DNA of 34,209 bases from assembly GCA_024641025.1 (NCBI GenBank), contig JAHEDW010000024.1, positions 1 to 34,209 of the forward strand. Reading direction: 5' to 3'. A model generated the notes under the pieces. The model searched no databases and was not told the origin of the DNA. It was given only the letters and a program-made list of their open reading frames with translations. Source of the DNA: Gallionella sp. GTDB taxonomy: Bacteria > Pseudomonadota > Gammaproteobacteria > Burkholderiales > Gallionellaceae. Positions 8,052 through 17,700 of the stretch are shown here, in pieces. The position numbers and the translations under genes were made by a program. Positions within the stretch are counted from its first letter, which is position 1; the number at the start of each line of letters is the position of its first letter.

Positions 8052-8645
8052 ATGAACAACATTAATTCCAAAGTCGTGGCAGTCTTTGCCACACTGGTCG
8101 TGCTGATGGCCGCGACCCGCTTTGATCATTTTGGGTCGGCAGTTTCGTTGCCCGATGCTTCATACGCAATATTCTTCCTTGGCGGCTTATATTTAGCCAG
8201 ATACGTGCGACTATCTGTTGTGGCTTTTTCAGCCCTGATCATTGAGGCTGGTTTGATCGACTTCTACGCTACTTCCATCCAGGGTATCAGCGACTGGTGC
8301 ATGACCCCTGCTTACTGGTTCTTGATTCCAACCTACGGCAGTTTGTGGTTCGTCGGGCGCTGGTTTGCATTGAGATATAAATTGGAAGGTGTGGGGTTGG
8401 TAGGGTTGGCCCTGGCATCTTGGGGGGCTTGCAGTTTCGCCTTCTTTCTCTCTAATGCTTCCTTCTATCTATTTTCTGAACATTTTGCCACCATGACTGC
8501 GGCTGAGTATGGGATGAACGTTGCACAATATTACGTCTCCTATGTCTCCGTCGCACTGCTATATATCGCTGGTGCAGTCGCACTTCAAATGACATTCGAT
8601 ATAGTAGCAAGGTTGCTTGATAGTTCGCGGTCCCAGGCAAGCTGA
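8052..8645 (+). CDS. btuM: BtuM-like solitary cobalamin permease (ECF S-component-like)
   Basis: A 197-aa inner-membrane protein with about six hydrophobic segments. It lies directly behind a riboswitch-controlled btuB and fits the BtuM family, small S-component-like B12 transporters that work without a dedicated ECF module. The best-studied member, from Thiobacillus denitrificans, uses a conserved cysteine (Cys80) to bind the cobalt of cobalamin. Here Cys83 lies in ISDWCMTPAYWFL at the matching position. No ECF ATPase or T-component genes are nearby, as expected for a solitary member. The ribosome binding site is CAGGAG. I recognise the family from size, topology, context and this cysteine; a sequence search would settle it. 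Confidence 0.75.
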   Translation: MNNINSKVVAVFATLVVLMAATRFDHFGSAVSLPDASYAIFFLGGLYLARYVRLSVVAFSALIIEAGLIDFYATSIQGISDWCMTPAYWFLIPTYGSLWFVGRWFALRYKLEGVGLVGLALASWGACSFAFFLSNASFYLFSEHFATMTAAEYGMNVAQYYVSYVSVALLYIAGAVALQMTFDIVARLLDSSRSQAS

Positions 8646-8707
8646 GGCACAGGCATCACAAAAGCCAAATTCATAATGCATGCAAGTAATAATTCCAGGA
8701 GATTGAA

Positions 8708-9310
8708 ATGTCAGTACTTGTAGGTAAAGTTGCACCTGATTTCGACGCTGTTGCGGTGATGGGCAACAACGAATTCAATGAAACTTTTAACCTGAAAAAG
8801 CAAATCTCAGGTAAATATGCGGTGCTTTTTTTCTGGCCCTTGGATTTCACATTCGTGTGTCCTTCTGAGATCATTGCTTTCGACCACAGATTGGAAGAAT
8901 TCAAGAAGCGTAATGTTGAAGTAGTCGGCGTTTCGATAGATTCTCATTTTACCCATCTCGCTTGGAAGAATACGCCGATTAACAATGGTGGGATCGGGCA
9001 AGTGAGATATCCTATGGTTGCTGATATTAAGCACGAAATCTGCAAAGCGTACGATGTGGAAGCGGAGGGTGGTGTGGCATATCGAGGATCATTCCTTATC
9101 GATAGAGCCGGAATTGTTCGTCATCAGGTAGTTAATGACCTTCCCTTGGGCCGTAATATCGACGAAATGCTGCGAATGGTAGATGCGCTGCAATTCACCG
9201 AAGAACACGGTGAGGTTTGCCCTGCAGGTTGGAGCAAAGGAAAAGCTGGTATGGGCGCCTCAACAGAAGGGGTGGCCAAATATCTGGCGACTCATGCCCA
9301 GGAGCTTTGA
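8708..9310 (+). CDS. Typical 2-Cys peroxiredoxin (AhpC/TSA family)
   Basis: A 200-aa cytosolic peroxidase that reduces H2O2 and organic peroxides. The peroxidatic Cys51 lies in FTFVCPSE; the resolving Cys171 lies in EVCPAGW near the C-terminus, followed by the GVAKYL helix. The length and the extended C-terminus fit the Prx1/AhpC class. It has a strong AGGAG and sits 62 bp after btuM on the same strand without a visible terminator between, so it may be partly cotranscribed with the cobalamin genes; an own promoter cannot be excluded. A good terminator follows. Confidence 0.93.
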   Translation: MSVLVGKVAPDFDAVAVMGNNEFNETFNLKKQISGKYAVLFFWPLDFTFVCPSEIIAFDHRLEEFKKRNVEVVGVSIDSHFTHLAWKNTPINNGGIGQVRYPMVADIKHEICKAYDVEAEGGVAYRGSFLIDRAGIVRHQVVNDLPLGRNIDEMLRMVDALQFTEEHGEVCPAGWSKGKAGMGASTEGVAKYLATHAQEL

Positions 9311-9329
9311 TTCCGGAATGTAACCATTT

Positions 9330-9356
9330 AAAGCCACCTTTTCGGTGGCTTTTTGA
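9330..9356 (+). terminator. Intrinsic terminator after peroxiredoxin gene
   Basis: AAAGCCACC / GGTGGCTTT stem with a short TTTTC loop, running into TTTTTGATT. It closes the possible btuB-btuM-peroxiredoxin unit. Confidence 0.9.
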
Positions 9357-9420
9357 TTAATACGATTTCCTCCAAGGCTGCTAAAATCCGCCGCACTATG
9401 ATATTCAGGGAGTGCACTCA

Positions 9421-10854
9421 ATGCTGATCTGGTTCGTCATTCTGTATTTGCTGTTTTCCGTGGGTGTTGGTCTTTACGCTTCGAAGCGTGTGCACAATTC
9501 CCGGGACTTTGTTGTTGCTGGGCGTAATTTGCCGATGCCAATCGTAACTGCAACCGTGTTTGCCACCTGGTTTGGCGCTGAAACCGTATTGGGGATATCT
9601 GCAACTTTTGTGCAGGAAGGCTTGGGTAGCGTGGTTGCCGATCCGTTCGGCGCCAGCATGTGCTTGATACTCGCCGGACTGTTCTTTGCACCGCTGCTCT
9701 ACCGGATGAACCTGCTAACTATCGGCGACTTTTACCGTGCTCGTTACAATAATGTCGTGGAACTGATCATGACAGTGTGCATCATGCTTTCCTATCTGGG
9801 TTGGGTGTCTGCTCAGGTTGTGGCACTGGGATTGGTATTTAACGTGGTCAGCGGCGGAGCAATCACCCAGGAGGCAGGTATGGTCCTTGGGCTCTCCATA
9901 GTGCTCGCCTACACGATGTTTGGAGGAATGTGGTCAGTAGCTTTGCTTGATTTCGTTCAAATGACAGTGATCATGGCTGCTTTGCTGCTGATTGCCGTAA
10001 TGATCAGTGATGATGCTGGCGGGGTGGGAAACGTGGTCAGTCAGGCGCAGGCCGCAGGCAAGCTTGAATTTTTCCCTAGCGGCGGACTAGAAGCATGGAT
10101 TCCCTTCATCGGGGCCGGCATTACCATGATGCTCGGTTCCATTCCACAGCAGGACGTATTCCAGCGCATGACTTCAGCCAAGGACGAGAAAACCGCAGTA
10201 CGCGGGACGGTACTCGGGGGTATGCTTTATTTCGGCTTCGCATTCATCCCGATGTTTTTGGCATACTCTGCAACCCTCATCGATCCAGTGTTCTTTGAAG
10301 AACTGATCAAGAGTGACTCGCAGATGGTGCTACCGAGCCTGATCTTGAATCATACCCCGCTAATCGCCCAAGTGCTTTTCTTCGGTGCCTTGCTGTCGGC
10401 TATCATGAGCACGGCTTCGGCCACACTGCTCGCGCCTTCGGCGATGTTCACCGAAAATATCCTAAAGCACATTGCACTCAAGCATATGAGCGACAAGCAG
10501 ATGCTGCGTACGATGCGCGTCATCCTGGTGACATTCGGCGGCATGGTGCTTTGGTTCGCGTTGAATTCGGAATCGAGCATATTCCACATGGTGGAAGATG
10601 CCTACAAAGTTACGCTGGTTGGTGCATTCGTACCGCTGGCATTTGGCCTATATTGGAAGCGCGCCAGCAACCAGGGTGCACTACTGTCTATTATGTTGGG
10701 AATAGGTTCATGGTTGTCTATGGAAATCATCAGCCCGGACACCTATTGGCCACCGCAACTGGTGGGCTTGATGTTCAGTATTGCCGGCATGCTGATTGGC
10801 TCGATGCTGCCCAATATGATCAGTGACCAGCATCACGCTCAGGCAAAAACTTGA
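9421..10854 (+). CDS. Sodium:solute symporter (SSS) family transporter
   Basis: A 477-aa integral membrane protein with about 13 hydrophobic helices, from IWFVILYLLFSVGVGLYASK to a final LMFSIAGMLIGSML. It has SSS-family signatures: SRDFVVAGRNLPMPIVTAT, ATWFGAETVLGIS, AYTMFGGMWSVALLDFVQM, IGAGITMMLGSIPQQDVFQR and GALLSAIMSTASATLLAPS. It imports a small solute with Na+. The substrate is not evident; proline, pantothenate and acetate carriers are relatives. ATG 9421 is preferred over GTG 9412 because GGGAG lies eight bases before it. The gene ends three bases before the PhoB sites that precede phoB, so readthrough into phoBR is possible. Confidence 0.9.
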   Translation: MLIWFVILYLLFSVGVGLYASKRVHNSRDFVVAGRNLPMPIVTATVFATWFGAETVLGISATFVQEGLGSVVADPFGASMCLILAGLFFAPLLYRMNLLTIGDFYRARYNNVVELIMTVCIMLSYLGWVSAQVVALGLVFNVVSGGAITQEAGMVLGLSIVLAYTMFGGMWSVALLDFVQMTVIMAALLLIAVMISDDAGGVGNVVSQAQAAGKLEFFPSGGLEAWIPFIGAGITMMLGSIPQQDVFQRMTSAKDEKTAVRGTVLGGMLYFGFAFIPMFLAYSATLIDPVFFEELIKSDSQMVLPSLILNHTPLIAQVLFFGALLSAIMSTASATLLAPSAMFTENILKHIALKHMSDKQMLRTMRVILVTFGGMVLWFALNSESSIFHMVEDAYKVTLVGAFVPLAFGLYWKRASNQGALLSIMLGIGSWLSMEIISPDTYWPPQLVGLMFSIAGMLIGSMLPNMISDQHHAQAKT

Positions 10855-10857
10855 CCC

Positions 10858-10886
10858 GTGTCATCTTTCTGTCATAAAACCTTCAT
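10858..10886 (+). promoter_or_regulatory. PhoB binding site: three tandem 7-mers
   Basis: Three direct repeats at an exact 11-bp period: GTGTCAT (10858-10864), CTGTCAT (10869-10875) and CCTTCAT (10880-10886), separated by AT-rich 4-bp spacers. The latter two form a near-consensus Pho box (CTGTCATAAAACCTTCAT). It lies just before phoB, so phoBR is probably autoregulated under phosphate limitation. Confidence 0.85.
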
Positions 10887-10896
10887 ATTCTTCTTA

Positions 10897-10912
10897 ATCT
10901 CGATACCGAGAT
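10897..10912 (+). promoter_or_regulatory. Small stem-loop in phoB leader
   Basis: ATCTCG-ATAC-CGAGAT, a 6-bp perfect stem with a 4-nt loop immediately before the AAGGA ribosome binding site of phoB (10913-10917). No T-run follows. Its role is unknown; it may keep the ribosome binding site open or mark the start of the transcript. Confidence 0.4.
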
Positions 10913-10923
10913 AAGGACAAGTA

Positions 10924-11610
10924 ATGAGCGCGAAGATTCTGATCGTGGAAGACGAACCGGCGATCCAGGAGTTGCTTGTGTTTAATGTGATGCAGGCCGG
11001 CTTTCAGGCATTGCGTGCTGAAAATGCGGAAAGCGCCTGGCAACAGATTCGTGAGAGTGTGCCACATTTGATTTTGCTGGATTGGATGTTGCCCGGCACC
11101 AGCGGGATTGTCTTCGCAAAACAGTTACGCTCCGATGCACTTACTAGAGATATTCCGATTATCATGTTGACTGCACGTGGGGAAGAGCGCGACAAGATAT
11201 TGGGCCTTGAGTCCGGCGCTGATGATTACATAACAAAGCCGTTTTCACCGCGGGAGCTTATGGCACGGATACGCGCGGTTTTACGTCGCCATGTTTCGCA
11301 GTTGCCTGATGAAACGGTAACAATAAACGATCTGGAGCTTTCTCCTGAATCACATCGAGTGACCGCCAAGGGATTTGTCATTGAGGTCGGGCCGACGGAG
11401 TTTCGTCTGCTTCATTTTTTCATGACACATGCGGAACGTGTTCATAGCCGTACTCAGTTGCTCGATCAGGTATGGGGCACACAAGTATTCGTCGAGGAAC
11501 GAACGGTCGATGTGCATATCAGGCGATTGAGGGCAGTACTGGAGCCTTTCGGATTGGATGGCTTGATCCAGACGGTGCGGGGCAGCGGATATCGCTTTTC
11601 GGTAGGCTAG
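10924..11610 (+). CDS. phoB: Phosphate regulon response regulator PhoB
   Basis: A 228-aa OmpR/PhoB-class response regulator. The receiver domain (1-120) has acidic pocket residues Glu9/Asp10, phospho-acceptor Asp53 (ILLDWMLPG), Thr83 (MLTARGEE) and Lys105 ([10 protein letters not shown]). The winged-helix domain (about 130-228) ends in [20 protein letters not shown] and VRGSGYRFS. The adjacent PhoR-like kinase and the upstream Pho box make PhoB the specific assignment. It activates phosphate-starvation genes in the cytosol. phoR follows after 60 bp. Confidence 0.95.
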   Translation: MSAKILIVEDEPAIQELLVFNVMQAGFQALRAENAESAWQQIRESVPHLILLDWMLPGTSGIVFAKQLRSDALTRDIPIIMLTARGEERDKILGLESGADDYITKPFSPRELMARIRAVLRRHVSQLPDETVTINDLELSPESHRVTAKGFVIEVGPTEFRLLHFFMTHAERVHSRTQLLDQVWGTQVFVEERTVDVHIRRLRAVLEPFGLDGLIQTVRGSGYRFSVG

Positions 11611-11670
11611 GGGTTGATACGCCCGAAGTCTTGCACACTGTAACAAGTCGCTTTATCTAGGAGCATTGAG

Positions 11671-12975
11671 TTGCCGGATTTCTGGTTCAGATTGAGTTTG
11701 CCCGTTTTCTTCAGCGCGTTATTCGCGCTGTTGTTGTGGGGTTTGTTTTCGGGCATCTATGCGCTATGGTTCATGCTCCTGATGTTGCTGGTATTGATGG
11801 TGCGTCATGCAAGGCAGTTGCACAAGCTGGGGGAATGGCTGAATGATGCTCGGCCAGAAACCATACCTGAAGCAGGAGGTATATGGGATGACGTATTTTC
11901 TCAACTTTACAGGATGGTTAAAAAGCATCTCCAGACCAAACAAAAGCTTGCAGAAGAGCTGCAGCACATGGAACAGGCCACTGCAGCGTTGCCAGAGGGA
12001 GTTGTCATACTTAACGATATGAACCGCATTGAGTGGTTCAACCCGATTGCACAGCAGCATTTCTATCTTGATGCCGAGCATGATGTAATGCAGGACATTA
12101 CTTATCTGGTAAGGCAGCCTGAGTTTATATCGTATCTCCATGAATCTGATTTCAGCAAACCGCTGATGATGAGACCGGCACGCCATGAAGACATGGTGTT
12201 GTCCATCAAGCTCATCCCTTATGGTGGGGACAAGCAATTATTGATAAGTCGAGATATCACACAATTCGAGCGTGTGGAAGGAATGCGTCGTGATTTTGTC
12301 GCCAATGTGTCTCACGAATTGCGTACACCCCTGACAGTGGTGAATGGTTTTGTAGAAAACTTGTTGGACTTGCCGGATCTCAGTCAAGACAGCGCGCAAC
12401 GGCTATTGCAATTGATGGCAGAGCAGACAAAGCGTATGGAACATCTGGTTGCCGATTTGCTTACACTGTCTCGCCTCGAAAATAATCAGAATCCTCTACA
12501 CGAGGAGGCCATTGACATTGGTGCGCTGCTCAACGAAGTCATTCAGGGAGGACGGTTGATAAGTGGCGGAAAGCATGATTTGGCTCTAGAAGTCAAAGCC
12601 AGAAAAACAATGTTGGGTAATCCCGAGGAATTGCGAAGTGCATTCGACAACCTGCTCATTAATGCTATCCGCTATACGCCCGAAGGGGGATCTATCTTGT
12701 TGCGTTGGTTCGAGCGCGCTGGACAGCAGGTCTATTCCGTCGTGGATAGCGGCATTGGAATTTCCACTCAGCACATTCCGCGTTTGACGGAACGATTTTA
12801 TCGAGTGGATAGCAGTCGCTCGCGTGAAACCGGCGGGACCGGTCTTGGTCTTGCGATTGTTAAGCACATTGCGATGCGTCATCAGGCCAAACTAGAAATA
12901 ATCAGCGAGGAAGGTCATGGGAGCACGTTTTCGCTGGTGTTCCCGGCAAGAAGACTGGTGTCGGAGAACAAATGA
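11671..12975 (+). CDS. phoR: Phosphate regulon sensor kinase PhoR
   Basis: A 434-aa membrane histidine kinase. A hydrophobic hairpin covers about residues 5-45 with almost no periplasmic loop, as in E. coli PhoR. A PAS-like domain (about 95-190, LPEGVVILNDMNRIEWFNPI) precedes the HisKA domain with His215 in FVANVSHELRTPL. The ATPase domain has the N box (DNLLINAIRYTPEGG), G1 (VVDSGIGIS) and G2 (GGTGLGLAIVKHIA). The length matches PhoR (431 aa in E. coli). The start is TTG, supported by AGGAG seven bases upstream and the family-like N-terminus. It is paired with phoB; PstSCAB/PhoU are not in the window. Confidence 0.95.
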   Translation: MPDFWFRLSLPVFFSALFALLLWGLFSGIYALWFMLLMLLVLMVRHARQLHKLGEWLNDARPETIPEAGGIWDDVFSQLYRMVKKHLQTKQKLAEELQHMEQATAALPEGVVILNDMNRIEWFNPIAQQHFYLDAEHDVMQDITYLVRQPEFISYLHESDFSKPLMMRPARHEDMVLSIKLIPYGGDKQLLISRDITQFERVEGMRRDFVANVSHELRTPLTVVNGFVENLLDLPDLSQDSAQRLLQLMAEQTKRMEHLVADLLTLSRLENNQNPLHEEAIDIGALLNEVIQGGRLISGGKHDLALEVKARKTMLGNPEELRSAFDNLLINAIRYTPEGGSILLRWFERAGQQVYSVVDSGIGISTQHIPRLTERFYRVDSSRSRETGGTGLGLAIVKHIAMRHQAKLEIISEEGHGSTFSLVFPARRLVSENK

Positions 12976-13028
12976 CTGTTTCAGGGGTGCAGCTACCCGG
13001 TACTATTTAACTGGAATGACTTACTCGG

Positions 13029-14660
13029 TCAGCTATCCTCTGAATGTTGATATAACTTAAAGCTGACGCGTTCGAAATCGATTCCGCGCTCCACACTGAA
13101 TCCCAGTTCAATTTGCTTAATTCCGGATATTTTACTTTCGATTTTGGCAAGTCGACCTGGCTGAAAATATCCAACCTTGAGGATCAGGCTTGGTGGAGTT
13201 TTTAGAGTAGGAACCTCATGCAATAGCAAGGCTGGCATATCGGTACCTTCATTGCTTGTCATGGTGATGCGGAGGGCTTCGGCAGCGCCAGGCAAACATT
13301 GCACGCCAATTCGCAACTGTCCGGTGCAAGTTACATTAACCCATTTGGATATCCCCATTACCCACTCGGTTGCACCTAGTATGCTGGTAGTTTCATCAAC
13401 CGGTTGGAATGCGATCAGTTGGTTGAAGCTCAGTCGGCCACCGGTCATGTCTTCGCGGAGGAGCTGCGTGCCCATGACGCTTGCGTTTTCGACCCTCCAG
13501 GTTTCCAAGATGGGATCAATTCCTGCTTGTGATTCACCGATAGCATTGATAGGGGATTTGCCAAATGATTCAGTTTGTTTGGCAGAATGAGTGCCAGATT
13601 GCGTGAATGACTTTCCAGACAAATTTGCGTAAATATTCTCTAGCTTGTGGCAAAGCAGTGTTCGATGCTTGACCTCATGCCTGTCGCCAGAACGTGCATT
13701 GCGGTTTTCGCACCAGCATTGATGCAAATATGTAAGGAAATCGATGCAGTCTTTGGCGGTACAGTTGTCGCCAAGTTTAAGGTGTTTCGGAGTTTGCCCT
13801 TGCTGCATGAGGATCGTCTTGACGCGCAGTAATTTGCTCAATGGAATCATTGCTATATAACGCATGGTTTCACTGTGCATGACGCTCCTGCTCGGTAGTA
13901 AACCATGCGTACTTGCCAAGTCTATTGCTAGTGGCTGTGCATCCCCGCGACTGGATGTGAAGCTGCGTTCCACTTTTACGGTAGTGCTCCATTCTGACAA
14001 CCAGCCATCTAGCAGTTGTAGATTAAAGCGGCTCAATTCGGCCGGACGCGCATAGCAGGCAAGGAGGGTTTTAACATAGATGCTCTCACAACTGCCGCGA
14101 GGTTGGATGCCATTCAAAGGATCTTGCACAGCAACTTGATGCAGGCCGTTGCTTTCGGTAAACGAGTATAGCTCATGCAATTGATGCCAAAGCCTTGGGT
14201 CGAATTCATAGCCGCAGCGCAAGTGCTCGAAAATCGCCAGCCCGCTGTATTGCAAGCAGCGGTGACATAACAAAGCACCTACATCAGCAAGCTGCTTATC
14301 GCCTGAAATATAGGCCTGCAGACAGCGTTGGTATCCTAATACAAGTACTTGCCAGAGTTGCACGATACCTGCGAACACCGTCATTTCACTTTCATTCAGG
14401 GGTAACGGTTTAGAGAACAGCCTTTTGGAGTAACTATCCTGAACATAACCGATCGTTTCCCGCAACAATTCAAGTGTATTAAGGCGATCCGAGCTGCGCA
14501 TCGGGTAGCGATTGAATTCGCTGAGCTGAAAAAGCAACTGACTGTGAGCTGGCTGCAGATTGGTCAATTGTAATTGCGCCAGCCATGTTGAGCAGCTCGC
14601 TGTATCCTTGAAAGCTGGATTAGCCAGATCGTCAGTCGGTTCAAGGGGGAGTTTTAGCAT
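13029..14660 (-). CDS. Conserved hypothetical protein with PilZ-like C-terminal domain
   Basis: 543 aa, no signal peptide or membrane segment, so cytosolic. Residues 1-370 are mostly helical with no motif I recognise. From Trp388 a PilZ-like pattern begins: WRVENASVMG has the N-x-S-x-x-G element (Asn392, Ser394, Gly397), then a beta-rich stretch LSFNQLIAFQPVD, GATEWVMGISKW, and LRIGVQCLPGAAEAL, as in PilZ beta-barrels where the second motif ends in a hydrophobic-x-hydrophobic-G strand. A classical RxxxR is not clear; only Arg389 is nearby. If c-di-GMP binds, it is by a divergent site. It is convergent with phoR and stands alone on its strand. Function is unknown; the domain call is moderate. 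Confidence 0.6.
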   Translation of the reverse strand: MLKLPLEPTDDLANPAFKDTASCSTWLAQLQLTNLQPAHSQLLFQLSEFNRYPMRSSDRLNTLELLRETIGYVQDSYSKRLFSKPLPLNESEMTVFAGIVQLWQVLVLGYQRCLQAYISGDKQLADVGALLCHRCLQYSGLAIFEHLRCGYEFDPRLWHQLHELYSFTESNGLHQVAVQDPLNGIQPRGSCESIYVKTLLACYARPAELSRFNLQLLDGWLSEWSTTVKVERSFTSSRGDAQPLAIDLASTHGLLPSRSVMHSETMRYIAMIPLSKLLRVKTILMQQGQTPKHLKLGDNCTAKDCIDFLTYLHQCWCENRNARSGDRHEVKHRTLLCHKLENIYANLSGKSFTQSGTHSAKQTESFGKSPINAIGESQAGIDPILETWRVENASVMGTQLLREDMTGGRLSFNQLIAFQPVDETTSILGATEWVMGISKWVNVTCTGQLRIGVQCLPGAAEALRITMTSNEGTDMPALLLHEVPTLKTPPSLILKVGYFQPGRLAKIESKISGIKQIELGFSVERGIDFERVSFKLYQHSEDS

Positions 14661-14761
14661 GGCAGTTAGTGCAGGGATCTATACTTGAGGATTATGGGCC
14701 GGGATATTACATGGCACATGGTTTGGCTTGTTCTTCAGTTTTTGCTCGAAAGAAGGTCATT

Positions 14762-17700
14762 TTACAACAGCACCCGTTCTATACCGCCATCATTTGCCTT
14801 GGCGACATAATCCGGCAGCCAATCCTTGCCCAATAGTTGTTTGGCCATTTCCACCACGATATATTCTGCTGTAGTTCCACTGTCGTTGTTATACCGGGAT
14901 AATCCTTGCTGACAGGACGGGCAGGAAGTCAGAATCTTTATTTCTCCGCGGAACCCCTTGTTACGAATTTCATCAGCGCCTTTACACATTTCCTGCTCCT
15001 TGCGGAAGCGAACTTGCGTAGCGATCTGCGGTAACGTTACACCGAACGTTCCTGATTCTCCACAGCAGCGTTCGTTCAATGGTACGTTTGTACCCATTAA
15101 GGTGTTCACTACTTGTTGGGGCTGATAGGTCTTCATTGGTGAATGGCATGGGTCGTGATACATATATCGAACGCCCTGGACATCCTGTAGTTGCAACTTC
15201 TTTTCTAACAAGTATTCGTGGATGTCGAGCAGACGGCATCCCGGGAAGATCTTATCGAACTGGTACTTTTGCAATTGGTCCATGCAAGTTCCGCAAGACA
15301 CAATAACCGTTTTAATATCGAGATAATTCAGCGTATTAGCAACGCGATGAAACAACACCCGGTTGTCGGTTGTGATCTGGTTTGCCTTGTCAGCCTGACC
15401 AGAGGCATTTTGCGGATAGCCACAGCACAGATAACCAGGAGGTAATACTGTGATTGCGCCGACCTCATACAGCATTGCCTGCGTGGCCAGCCCAACTTGT
15501 CCGAACAAGCGTTCAGAACCACACCCTGGGAAGTAGAAAACTGCTTCGCTTTCCTCGTTCAATTTTCGCGGATTTCGTATTACTGGCACGATGTTGTTGT
15601 CTTCAATGTCGAGTAGCGCACGTGAGGTCTTCTTTGGAAGATTACCTGGCATGGGCTTATTGATGAAATGAATAACTTGTGACCTTAGCGGGACGTTGCC
15701 CACCGTTGCAGGTGGTCTTGCGGTTTGTCCTTTTAGCAAACCAAAATGTCTGGCCAATTGGTAGCCGATGCGTTGCGCAATGTAACCCCACTCGATGATC
15801 ACTTTCCGTACCAGTTTAATAGTAGTCGGATCGGTCGCGTTGAGGAACAGCATCGAAGTCGCGGTGAGTGGATTGAATTTTTTCTTGCCCTGCTTTCGTA
15901 GGAAGTTGCGCATCGATATCGATACATTGCCGAAGTCGATGTCCACGGGGCACGGATTCAGGCATTTGTGGCACACGGTGCAGTGATCAGCGACATCGCT
16001 GAATTCGTCGAAGTGCTGGATAGAGATTCCGCGACGTGTCTGCTCCTCATACAGGAATGCCTCGATTAGCAGCGAAGTGCCGAGAATCTTGTTGCGTGGA
16101 GAGTACAGAAGATTGGCGCGTGGCACGTGCGTGCTGCAAACAGGCTTACATTTTCCACAGCGCAGGCAGTCCTTGATCGAATCGGAGATACCGCCCAACT
16201 CGCTCTTTTCCAAGATCAGGCTTTCCAGTTCCATTAGGTTAAAACTTGGGGTGTATGCACGCTCCAGATTTCCTCCAGCCAGCAGTTTGCCTTTGTTGAA
16301 GTGCCCGTCGGGATCGATCTGGTTTTTGTAAGCGGTGAAAGTGGCGATCTCGCCATCTTCGAGAAAATCGAATTTGGTGATTCCTATGCCGTGCTCACCG
16401 GAAATCACGCCGCCGAGATCTTTAGCCAATCGCATGATGCGTTCTACGGAAGCATTTGCCTGTTGAAGCATTTCATAGTCATCCGAGTTCACCGGTATGT
16501 TTGTATGCACGTTGCCATCCCCGGCATGCATGTGAAGTGCTATGAATACACGGCTCTTCAATACGCTTTGGTGAATCGCATAACACTGATCGAGAATTGG
16601 TTGATATGTGCTACCGGAAAATATCCGGCGAAGTTCATCTCGAATTTCACGTTTCCAAGAGGCACGGATTGTATGATCTTGCAGTAGGCTAAAGACAGTA
16701 GAACCTCGTTTCGGCATACCCAGATTGGTTGAAGTGATTGAACCGTTACCTTGGGCTTCCAGTTCTGATCCGGGCTTGTCCAGATTATCCCTGAGCCACT
16801 GCCACCGACTTCGAACTACCAACAGCAATTGCTTGGCCTCTTGCACTCGGTTACCGAGCAACTCGGAGTTGCCTAGTTGTTCGTCGTCTTGGTGGTACAG
16901 AGGTAGATCGCCGGCGAATAACTCATCAAGCGAATCGAGCAATTTGAGCTTATTGTGAAGCGATAACTCGATGTTGATTCGTTCTATTCCATCGCAATAA
17001 TCCCCCATTCTCGGCAGCGGAATTACGACATCCTCGTTGATTTTGAAAGCGTTTGTGTGCTTGGCGATTGCAGCAGTACGAGCGCGATCAAGCCAGAATA
17101 TCTTGCGTGCTTCTGCAGAAACCGCGATGAAGCCCTCGCCGCTGCGAAGGTTGGCCAGACGCACGATTTCCGATGCTGCCGTAGCGGCAGCATCCGCATC
17201 ATCACTCACAACATCGGCAATCAGCACCATCTTCGGTCGTGTTCCCTGCCTCGATTTGGTGGCGTAGCCCACTGCCTTCAGGTAGCGTTCATCTAGATGT
17301 TCCAGTCCTGCCAGCAATGCGGTCGGATGTGATTCAAGGTAATCCTTGATCTCGACAATGGCTGGTACCGCTTCGCGTACCTGACCGAAAAATTCCAGAC
17401 AAACTGTACGCGTGTGAGTGTGGGCGCGATGCAGGATGAAACGTGCAGACGTGATGATTCCGTCACAGCCTTCTTTCTGGATTCCTGGTAGTCCTGACAG
17501 GAACTTGTCTGTGACATCTTTTCCCAGACCAGTCTTGCGGAATGCGGTGCCGGGGATGCTCAGCGTTTCAGGCGTGCCAAGCATTGCTTTGCCATCCGCC
17601 GCATAACGTTTGATTCTAAATCTTGCAGTAGCGACATCGTGAATCTTACCGATATTGTGATCTAGTCGCTCCACTTCCATCCATAAGCCATCTGGTGTGA

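Noticed and set aside
11764-12237. Minus-strand open frame inside phoR
   Set aside because: Antisense shadow of the PAS region of phoR; the composition is not protein-like.
12985-12998. GGGT-GCAGCT-ACCC as a terminator between phoR and the convergent gene
   Set aside because: Only a 4-bp stem and no T-run on either strand.
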